DNA of 19,482 nt from Streptomyces sp. WM4235 (GTDB lineage: Bacteria > Actinomycetota > Actinomycetes > Streptomycetales > Streptomycetaceae): NCBI RefSeq assembly GCF_001279725.1, contig NZ_LGDE01000472.1, forward strand, positions 1 to 19,482, in the 5' to 3' direction. How positions within the stretch are numbered: the first letter of the stretch is position 1; every line of letters begins with the position of its first letter. This document shows, in pieces, positions 1 through 10,100 of this stretch. A program made the translations under genes and the position numbers. The notes beneath the pieces were generated by a model that worked only from the letters and a program-made list of their open reading frames with translations, was not told where the DNA came from and did not search any database.

Positions 1-1
1 C

Positions 2-262
2 TCCGACGGCAACCGGTACCGCTTCAACGACACCCGCATCGGCGGCCGCGCCACCATCCGGATCCACACCGGATCCGGCCGCGACACCCGCACCGACCTC
101 TTCCAGGGCAAGCACGACCACGTCTGGGACAACCGCTCCGACACCGCCACCCTGCGCGACGACCGCAATCGGACCGTCGGCACGGAGTCCTGGGGCCGCC
201 GCCGCTACTGTAACCAGGCTCTCGGGCCGCCGCCCTTGAACGGGAGACGACCGAATCTGTGA
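2..262 (+). CDS. Lamin-tail-domain (LTD) protein, C-terminal fragment (5' end outside window)
   Basis: The reading frame enters from the left edge and stops at a TGA at 260-262. The visible 86 residues contain the strand pattern of a bacterial lamin-tail domain: an RYRF..TRIGG start, an IHTGSGRDTRTD strand, an HVWDNRSDTATLRD core and a closing TESWGRR. In streptomycetes such domains form short secreted or competence-like proteins, often with an N-terminal signal peptide; that part is not visible here. The family usually ends soon after the SWGR motif. Here the frame continues about 18 residues further, so the original stop may have been lost, or this may be a natural tail. LTD domains are immunoglobulin-like folds thought to anchor proteins to DNA or to surfaces. 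The exact function is unknown. Confidence 0.75.
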   Translation, partial: SDGNRYRFNDTRIGGRATIRIHTGSGRDTRTDLFQGKHDHVWDNRSDTATLRDDRNRTVGTESWGRRRYCNQALGPPPLNGRRPNL

Positions 263-267
263 TGATC

Positions 268-301
268 GTGTGCCGGGCAGTCCGCCAGCCGCCCGGCACA
301 C
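268..301 (+). terminator. Perfect hairpin after the LTD gene
   Basis: An 11-bp perfect inverted repeat (268-278 pairs with 291-301, arm GTGTGCCGGGC) with a 12-base loop begins six bases after the stop codon at 260-262. There is no clear T-run, as is common for streptomycete terminators. Its position directly behind the gene supports a terminator role. Confidence 0.6.
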
Positions 302-988
302 ACCCATGTCCAGCACAGGTCTACAAGGCGGCCGGGTGTTCCACGTTGGCCGATGCCGAGGACCCGGTTGCCTGGCACGGCGGGCGGCACTCCATGAACA
401 TCACGGCTGATCGGTCGCCGGTCCGGTGCAGGGCTGCGGCGGTGGGCGGTGTGCTGCTCCGCTTCTCGTCGGGGCCTCGCCGTGGTCCGGAGTCGACTTG
501 CCGGTTCTGGGCCTGCGTGCACCCTCGGATGCGGGATGGTCGTCCCGAGGGCGTGGACCGCCGCCATCGGCATCGCCGTCCGCAGGCGTTAACCCCACCG
601 TTCCTCGCCCGAGGGCCACTTGAAGTGGTTCAGGGCAGGAGGAGACCGGGAAGCTGGCCGGTCCTTTGGTTCCAGCAGTGACGGGGCTCGGCGACCCCCG
701 GGATCAAGGGGCCCCGTCCGGCGTGACTGCGTCGGTACAACGCCGTTTTCCATACGACAGCATCAGTTGGGCTTGACAAGCTGGCGACCGAAGCGTGAGG
801 GCCTCTTGTCGGGCTGGTCTGTGCCGAATCGTCCCTCGCTGCAGGCACATGCTTGGATCGGCCGAGGCTGGCACCAGGGTAGCCCGGAGTCGAGGCCGAA
901 ACTACGCTGCGTCATGTCTGAAATTGGTTGTGTCGGTGAGGGAAAAGTGAGAATTCCCATGCGGCAACACGCCGTCTGGGCCCTCAAG

Positions 989-1001
989 TGCCTTTAAGGC
1001 A
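989..1001. repeat. Short inverted repeat in the leader of the RHS gene
   Basis: TGCCTT and AAGGCA flank a single central T. The site lies in the lower-GC leader, about 120-130 bases upstream of the giant gene. It could be an operator for a dimeric regulator, but a repeat this short can arise by chance. Confidence 0.25.
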
Positions 1002-1064
1002 GGGAATGTTGGGGTTCTCAGGCCGCGTGAGCGAGAGGTCGGCTGTGCGGACGTTGAGTGGATG

Positions 1065-1094
1065 TTGTGAATGTGCTGTGTGAACGGATAAGAC
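1065..1094 (+). promoter_or_regulatory. Possible promoter of the RHS toxin operon
   Basis: TTGTGA (1065-1070) is followed after 18 bases by TAAGAC (1089-1094). The pair resembles a weak housekeeping-sigma promoter and lies about 27 bases before the first ATG of the giant gene. Both hexamers deviate from consensus, so this is a suggestion only. Confidence 0.25.
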
Positions 1095-1120
1095 GGGGCC
1101 ACTGATCATCTAAGTGGGAG

Positions 1121-4100
1121 ATGTCCGTGCGCACAGCGCGACCACTAGTACTCCTGGTGGCATTCGTCTTGGCCGTTCTGGCTGGTACAGAACAGGCCGC
1201 ACTCGCGGTGAACCAATGGGTCACCGTGAAGACCGGCTATCGAGCCGGTGAGAGACCCGAGCAGGGCTGGGGATCGGCTCGCGGAAGAGGCCACAGCGCC
1301 TCGGGTGACGCCACCGACGCGACAGCGGGAGGGGGACGCAGCGGTGCGCTGAAGGCGCCGGGCGAACTCCCCCCGGATGGCGGCACCGCGCCACTGAAGC
1401 TGGAAGGCACGCCCAAACCACCGTCCGCGATCCCGTACGCAAAGGTTGCGGCGCCCGAGGTGTCGCCACCCAAGGGCTTCGATCCGAAGGTCAGCACCGA
1501 GGTCCCGGGCGAGCGCACCGAGCGCGCCCGTACCTTCGCCAACCCGGACGGCACCCTCACCACGCGCTACTACAACGAGCCGGTGAACTTCCGATCGACC
1601 GACGGTACGTGGAAGGGCATCGACACCAGCCTCGAACGCATGCCTCAGTCGGGGATGCGCACCATGAGCGGGTCCGGGGGTGGTTGGCAGCCGCGCGCCA
1701 CCGAGGAGGAGCTTCGTTTCGCCGAGTACGCCGACGCAGAGGGCCTGGTTCGTCTTGGGGTGAGCGACTCCGCCGCCATCGCATGGGGGATCGACGGCGT
1801 CGCGCATACGCAGGGCAAGGTGAACGGGAGTGTCATCACCTACCCGGAGGTCCGTCCTGGCGCGGACGTGGAACTCATCGCGGGCAGCAATTCCGTCAAG
1901 GAGACCTTGATCCTCAAGAGCGCTGCCGCGCCCACGCAGTGGCGGTTTCCGCTGGCGCTGGAAGGGCTGACGGCGAAGCTCGACGGGCACGGCGGCATCG
2001 CCTTCGTCGACGGCGCGGGTAGCCAGCAGGGCTGGATGCCCGCCGGCTGGATGGAAGATTCCAACAAGGCGCCGAACTCCAACGAGGGCGTGATCTCCTC
2101 CGGAGTCACTTACGACATTGTCCAGGAGGCGTCCCGCCAGGTCTTGGTCGTCACTCTCGATCAGAAGTGGTTGTCGGCGCCCGAGCGTGTCTTCCCCGTT
2201 CGGGTCGACCCTTCCGCCACGCGGGTGGGCGGATCGTCGGGCACGTATGTGCAGGCCTCGTACAACCAGAACTTCTCCTCGGACACGGTGCTCAAGGTGG
2301 GCACGTCCAATGGCGGAGGGAATCGGTCCGCCTCTTTCCTGCGGTTCGACGGCATCAACGGCTCGCTGAACAACGCGTACGTCCTGGGTGCCAAGCTCAA
2401 CCTGTTCAACACCTGGTCCTACTCGTGTACGGCGCGGCCGGTGACGGTACATCCCATCACCTCGAACTGGGCGGAGAACAGCACCTCCTCGTGGCCCGGT
2501 CCCGCAACCGGTGACGCGTTGGGCTCGAAGAGCTTCACTCACGGATGGAGTCAGAACGGGGGTAAGTCGTACCCCTGCGGTGCACCTGCATGGGAGGGCT
2601 TGGACCTGGGGAGCGGCGGGCGTCAGCTCGTCGATGACTGGACCCACGGACGTAAGCCGAATTACGGCTTGGCGCTGCGGGCCTCCACGACGGACTCCTA
2701 CGCGTGGAAGCAGTTCGCTTCCGACGACTATCCCAACGGAAACCCGAGCCTTGACGTCACATGGTCCAAGCACGGCGCCACCTACGAGCTGGGACGTTGG
2801 ATCCAGCCGATGACGGCCACGACCGAAGGAGCCTTCAAGGTCACTATCACCAACCGCGGCAAGGAGACCTGGGGCAAGGGCGGCAACTACAAGCTGCGTT
2901 ACGACCTGTACGACGCGAACGGCAAGATGTTGGGTGGTGACTACGCGAGCAAGATCCGGTGGACACCGATGCCTCATGACGTCGCACCCGGCGGGTCCGC
3001 CACCGTCGACGCCAAAATCGCCCCGCTCGCGCCCGGGCGCTACACACTCGTGTGGACGATGGAGGAGGTCGGCGTATCGAGCTTCGTGGCCGACGGCGTC
3101 CCCGGCGCGGCTATCACCTTCGACGCGGTCAACACCCCACCTAACCTCACCGGTGCGGCGCCGCCGAGCGGCACCCTCGTGGACACGCTGACCCCGACCC
3201 TGTGGGTCTCGGCCACCGACACGGACAAGTCGCCCGGCTCCCTCACCTACCAGTTTGAGGTGTGCGAGGTCGAGGGCCGGGACACCCGGAAGAACTGCCG
3301 CAGCAACACGCGCGCGGCCGCACAGAGCTGGACCGTGCCGGGAGGCTGGCTGAGCTGGGCGAAGACCTACGCCTGGTACGCGTACGCCAATGACGGCAAG
3401 GACCAGTCGGCCCGGACCGATCCCTCGATCCTGACTACCCAGGTCCCACAACCCGTCATCACCTCCCATCTCGGCGGCGCGGCCCCGGGACGCCGTTTTG
3501 ACGATCGGTCCGGCAACTACGCCACCGCTGCCACGGACGCCGCGGTTCCCACGGTCGGCCCCGAGCTCGCGGTCACCCGGACCTACAACTCGCAGGACCC
3601 GCGCCAGAGCAATGCCTTCGGCGCCGGCTGGGCCACCCGCTGGGACATGCGGGCAGCAGCCGAGCCCGACGGCAGCGTCTTGATCACACTGGCGAACGGC
3701 GCCCAGGTCCGCTTCGGCAAGAACAGCGACAACACCTACAGCGCCCCGTCCGGCTCGATGGGCGTGCTGACCTCCCTCTCCGGCGGCGGCTGGACTCTGC
3801 GCGACGCGTCCGCCGCCCTGTACACATTCGACGCGACCGGCCGGCTGACCAGCGTCAAGGACGGCCACGGCCGCGAACAGCAACTGACCTACACAAGCGG
3901 TAAGCTCACCAAGGCGACCGACGCACAGTCCAAGAGGGCGCTCAACTTCACCTGGAGCGACACGCACATCGCGTCCGTGTCCACTGACACGATCGCCCCG
4001 GGCGCTCCCGCGCTGACCTGGTCCTACACCTACACCGGCGACCAGCTGACCAAGATCTGCCCGCCCACCTCCGCGACTGCCTGCACGGTCTACACCTACA

Positions 4101-7100
4101 CCGGCGGTTCCCAGTACCGCAGCATGGTCCAGGACGCCAGCCCGGTCGCATACTGGCGTCTCGGAGAGACAGAGGGCGAGGCCGCGCAGAGCGAGGCCGT
4201 CTCCCGTACCGGCATGAACGCCGGGCGCTACCGCGACGTCACGCTCGGCGAAGCCGGCCCTCTGACAGGCACCGGCAACAGAGCAGTCTCCTTCAACGGC
4301 ACGAACTCCTACGTGGAACTGCCCGAGTCAACCCTGGCATCCTCCACCGTCCTGTCCGTGGAACTTTGGTTCAAGACGGACAAGCCGAACGGTGTCCTCG
4401 TCGGCTTCCAGGACAACCCGTTGGGACCCACGTCCCCCAAGGTCTACAACCCGGTCCTCGCCGTGGACTCCGCGGGCAAGCTGCGCGGCGCTTTCGGGAA
4501 GGCCGACGGCGGTCTCACCCCGATGACCTCCACGACCGCCGTCACCGACAACAACTGGCACCACGCCGCGATCACCAGCACCGGAACCGGCCAGGCCCTC
4601 TACCTGGACGGCCAGCCCGTCGGCACCCTAGCCGGCCCTGTCAACCACTCCGTCAAGACCTTCACCTACCTCGGCGGCGGTTACACCGACTCCACCTGGG
4701 ACGGAACCGGCACACCCGGCACCCGCCACTACAAGGGACTGATGGACGAGGTGGCGGTCTATCACCGCGCCCTCGACGCAGGATCGGTCCGCGCACACCA
4801 CGCGGCCCGCACCGGAGCCTCCAAGCTCGCCAAGGTGACCCTGCCCTCGGGCAGGACCGGCGGCAAGGCCGAGTACGACAGCGACACCGAACGCGCCACC
4901 AAGGTCACCGACGAGAACGGCGGCGCCTGGCAGATCTCCGCCCCCCGCTACGCGTCCGGATCCCAGGCATACTCTGACGCGGTCCGCGCCGAAACCCCGG
5001 TCAACTATTGGCGCCTGGGCGACAGCAGCGGCGCCGCCGCCGTTGATGAGATATCCAGCGGCGGCAATGGCTCCTACCAGGACGGCGTCACCCTCGGCGG
5101 CGTCGGCACCTTCCTCGACGGCGACGACGGCGCGGTGACCCTCGACGGGTCCACGGGCGCCGTCTCCGTGCCGGCGGAGTCCATCAGCGGCGCCACCTCG
5201 CTCTCAGTGGAGCTGTGGTTCAAGACGGCCAAACCCAACGGCGTCCTCCTCGGCCTGCAGAACGCCGAACTCGGCAGCGTCCCGACCATGTGGAACGCAA
5301 GCCTCCTCGTCGACGGCGAGGGCAAGCTCCGCGGCCACCTGTGGGACGCCGGCGGCCCATGGCCGGTCATGGGCGGCCTCAAGGTTACCGACAACAAGTG
5401 GCACCACGTCGTGATCACCGGAGGCCCGGCCGGCCAGTCGCTCTACCTCGACGGCTCGAAGATCGGATCGAAGCCCGGCGCAGTCAAGCCTGAGACCCTG
5501 GCCCGCGCCTACCTCGGAGCCGGCTACTCCAGCGAAGCGTGGGACGGCCAGACCCGCGCCACCCGCTACTTCAACGGCCAGCTCGACGAAGCCGCCTTCT
5601 ACACCAAAGAACTCGACGCACAGGCGATCGCCGCCCACTTCAAGTCCCGCAACAAGGCAATGAGCGGCACCGGCGACCAATACCGCGGCGTCGTCACGGC
5701 CGGTAGCCCGGCCGGCTACTGGCGCCTGGACGAGACGTCCGGCACCGCGGTCAAGAGCCGGGTCGAGGCCCTCGACGGAACCGGCACCTACACCAAGGCC
5801 ATCCAGGGAGTCACCGGCGCCTTCGGCCCCGGCGACGGTTCTGCCGTGCAGTTCAACGGCGACGGATACGCGGAGGTCCCCGGCGTCGGCATCGGCACCG
5901 CGGATGTCTCCGCCAGCCTCTGGTTCAGGACCGACAAGCCCGGCGTCATCCTTGCCAACCAGACGAGCCCGATGGCCGCAGCCACCGAGACCACCGGCGA
6001 CTGGGCACCAGTACTGTACGTCGGCGCGGACGGCAAGCTCCACGGTGAATACTTCTCGGGAACCGGAGCCTCGAACGCCTCACAAGCCACGGTGACAGAC
6101 AACCAGTGGCACCACGCGGCCGTCACCGTCAAGGCCGGGGTACAGACCTTGTACCTGGACGGCACCCAGGTCGCGACGAAGACGGGCGCGCCCGTCAACC
6201 ACGAGAACAGCACCCGCACCTACATCGGCGCGGGCTTCGCCAAGAACTGGCCGTCAGCCCCGGCCAACATCAGCTACTTCATCGGCGCGCTCGACGAGGT
6301 AGCCGTCTTCCGCCGTGGCCTCACCGCCGAGGAGGTGGCCACTCAGTACGCGGCCCGCACCACGGCCTCCTCCTCCTCGCTCACCTCGACGGTGACGGTC
6401 ACCGACCCCACCGGAGCAAAGACCTCCAGCACGTTCGACGCAGTCCGCGGACAGCGCCGGGTCGCCTCGACAGACGCGGACGGCGGTGTCGTCACTTTCG
6501 CGTACGACACCGGCGGCTTCCTCCACACGGTCACCGACCCCAACGGCCACGCGGTCACCACCGGTCACGACGAGCGCGGTAACACCGTTTCCACGACCAC
6601 GTGCCGGGACGCCAACTCCTGCTGGACCTCGTTCGCCGAGTATCACCACAACGCGTCCGACCCGCTGGACCCGCGCAACGGAAAGCCCACAGCAGTCCGA
6701 GACGCCCGTTCCACCGGAACGGCCGACAACAGCTACCGGACGACCACGTCCTACACCGCGCTCGGCCTCACCGACACCGTCACCCTGTCCGACGGAAGGA
6801 CCACGTCGACCACGTACACCATGGGCACCGAGCCCGCGGTCGGCGGCGGCCTCACCCCGGCCGGTCTGGTGGCCTCCACAAAGAGCACCGGCGGTCTCAA
6901 CGTCTCGCACGCCTACTTCGCGAGCGGCGACCTGGCGCGGACCACCACGCCCTCAGGCCTGGCCACCAGCTACACCTACGACGGCATCGGCCGGAGGATG
7001 TCGGAGACCCAGGTCTCCGAGGCCACTCCCAACGGTGTGACCACCTCGTACACCTACAACGCGATGTCACGTGTCTCCACGGAGACGGGCCCAGGAGTCA

Positions 7101-10100
7101 AGAACGGGATCACCGGCGTCACACACACCGCGAAAACCTCCCGGACCTACGACGCGGACGGGAAACTGCTCACCGAGTCCACGCAGGACACCACAGGCGG
7201 TGACGCCACCCGCACCACCACCCATCGCTACGACGTATTCGGACTCAACGAGAGCACGACCGACACGGCGGGCAACGAGTCGGCCTTCGGACACGACGCG
7301 CTCGGCCGGGTGGTCCGCGAGACGGATCCCGTGGGCAACATCGTCACGCACACGTTCACCAAGCGTGGGCAGCTGGCCGAGTCGGTGCTGAAAGACTGGA
7401 CGGGCGATCCGTCCGGCCAAACCCGCGATCTGGTCATGATCTCCCACGCCTACGACCCGGCGGGCCGCCTGGCCTCGACGACGGACGCGATGGGTGCCAC
7501 GACCGCCTTCACGTACTACGACGACGGCCTCACAGCCACGACCACGGCGAAGCAGGTCACCCAGGCGAACGGCACCAAGAAGGACATCGTCCTTGAGGCG
7601 AACTCCTACGACGGAGCTGGCAACCTCACCGCCCAAACCGCGAGCGGCGGCCGCACGACCGTCCACACAATCGACGCCTTCGGGCGTGCGACACGCAGTG
7701 TCTTCGACCCGAACGGCCTCAACCGGGTGACCACGGCGGCCTACGACGGTGACAACCGCGTCACCGAGCAGACGCAGTCGATCGACGGCTCAGGCAAGAA
7801 TCTCACCTCGACGACCGAATACGACGTGTCGGGCAACCCGAAGCAAGCCACCGTCACCGACGGCACCAGCACCCGGGTCACTTCCGGCACCTTCGACCAG
7901 CGGGGTCTCCCGCTGACCCAGGTCACCCCGCGAGGCAACACCACCACAACCCGGTACGACGACCTCGGCCGCCTGGTCGAGACGACGGCGCCGCAGGTGC
8001 AGATCGAGGAGAACGGCGGTGTAGCCAAAGCCGCGACGCCGAAGGCCCTCACCGGATACAACACCTTCGGCGAGGTCACCGAGTCGCGTGACGCACGCGG
8101 CCAGGTAACCCGGACGGAAACCGACAAGCTCGGCCGGCCCGTATCAATCACGCTTCCCGACTACACACCCCCAGGCGCTGCAACGCCGATCACGGCCGTA
8201 TCGCGCACAACCTACGACAAGCTCGGCAACACCGCTTCCAGCACCGACCCCTTGGGTCGCGCCCGCTACTACCAGTACGACCAGATGGGCAACCTGGTCC
8301 GCTCCACGGACCCGGCCTTGGCGGGTGCTCAGGGCCTCAAGGCCCCGGGTGCCCCGTCCTTCAACGGCACCCTCACGGACCTGACAGGTGGTGGAATTTC
8401 CACCTACACCTGGACCCCGACCGGTCTGCCGCTCTCGGCAACGGACCCGACAGGAGCCCGTACCGAGTCCACCTATGACGAGCTCAGCCGCAAGCTCACC
8501 GCCACGACGGTCGAGCGCAAGCCCACCCTCCACAACCTTGTCTCCCGCTACACATGGGACGACGCGGGCAACCAGACCGAGTTCACCACCCCCAACGGCC
8601 GCCGCACCACAGTGGCCTTCAACACCGCAGGCGACCCCCTGACGGTCACCGACCCGGCCGGCGCCACCACCCACGCCGGCTACGACGGCCTGGGCCAGGA
8701 GACCGAATCGAAGGACGCCACCGGCCGCAGAACAACCACCACGTACGACGTCATGGGACAGCCGCTCTCGAGGTCCGACTACGGAACCGGAACGACGGTC
8801 CTGCGCGCGGCGTCAACGGAATACGACCCTGATGGCAACGTCACCGCATCAGTCTCCGCCACCGGATCGCGTCGCACCTATACCTACGACGCCCTCGGCC
8901 GCCTGACCAAACAGGTCGAACCCGTCACCGCCGACGACGCCATCACGACGACCTTCGGCTACGACGCCGCCGGCAACCGCACCCGTCTGACCGACGGCCG
9001 TGGAAAGGCCACCTACTACACCTACAACACCTGGGGTCTACAGGAATCGACCACCGAACCCAGCACCACACTCCACCCCGCTCTGGCCAACCGCACGTTC
9101 ACCAACGTCTACGACGCGGCCGGTCAGCTCGTCACCGAGTTGCTCCCCGGCAGCGTCAAGCGCAACAAAACGTATGACGCGCTGGGCCACCTGACCGGCG
9201 AGACCGGTTCCGGCACCGCAGCGACCACCCGCCCACGGGCCTTGTCCTACGACCTCGCCGGCCGTCTGACCGGCGTGGGCGGCGACGGCCTCCTCGCGGG
9301 CAATACCTACACCTACAACGACCGCGGTCAGCTTCTGAAAGCCGACGGCCCCTCGGGGAACTCCGCCTACGCGTACGACGCGGACGGCCAAATGACCACC
9401 CGGACCGACGCCGCGGGCACCACGGCCTTCACCTACGACCTGGCCGGTCGCCTTGACACCACCACTGACCCGCTCACCGGAACCCAGATCCGCAAGGACT
9501 ACGACGCGGCCGGGCGACCGACCACCGATCAGTACGCCCGCCCCGCAGGTGGCGTCGGCTCATGGACGGTCGGCGCCAAGCGCTCCTACACATACGACGC
9601 ACTGGGCCGGGCCTCCAACGATGCCGTCACGCGCACAGAAGGCGGCACCGAGGTCCAGGGCATCGCCTACGAATACGACCTCGACAACCGGCTGGTCCAA
9701 AAGACCAGCACCGGCACAGCCGGGGCAGGCGCGGAAACATACTCCTACGACCTTGCCGGCCGCATGACCTCACAGACCAGCGGTGGCACCACCACCGCCC
9801 TCGAATGGGACAAGTCCGGCAACCTGACAAAGAAGGGCGACCTCACCGCCACCTACGACGCGCGCAACCGCGTCCAGACCTGGGGCACACAGACCTTCGA
9901 CTACTCCGCCCGCGGCTCCATCAAGACCGTCACCGACGGGAGTAACACCCGCACCATCAACACCGACGCCTTCGAACGGACGGTCAGCAACGGCACCAGC
10001 ACCTTCACCTACGACTCCCTCGACCGCGTCCTGACCAACGGCAGCAACGCCTTCCAATACGACGGAGGCTCCAACAACCTCGTCAAGGACGGCACCTCCA

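Larger units (their letters stand above)
302..1120. other. Long non-coding stretch upstream of the RHS toxin gene
   Basis: About 820 bases hold no reading frame that resembles a known protein. The small frames on both strands show arginine-, proline- and serine-rich composition typical of shadow translation of high-GC DNA. The last 200 bases are visibly less GC-rich than the flanking genes (for example around 903-1010) and contain a short inverted repeat at 989-1001 and a weak promoter-like pair at 1065-1094. The region probably includes the promoter and leader of the giant gene; the part left of about 900 may be decayed coding sequence. I see nothing else in it. Confidence 0.5.

Noticed and set aside
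620..997. A 125-codon frame in the leader region
   Set aside because: The composition is shadow-like, there is no plausible ribosome binding site and no recognisable domain.
1145..3967. A 940-codon open frame on the minus strand
   Set aside because: It lies wholly antisense to the RHS gene, is Arg/Gly/Val-rich without any family motif, and is a by-product of strong third-position GC.
5204..6910. Minus-strand frames of 200-280 codons across the LamG/YD region
   Set aside because: They are mirror frames of the RHS gene with no starts, ribosome sites or motifs of their own.
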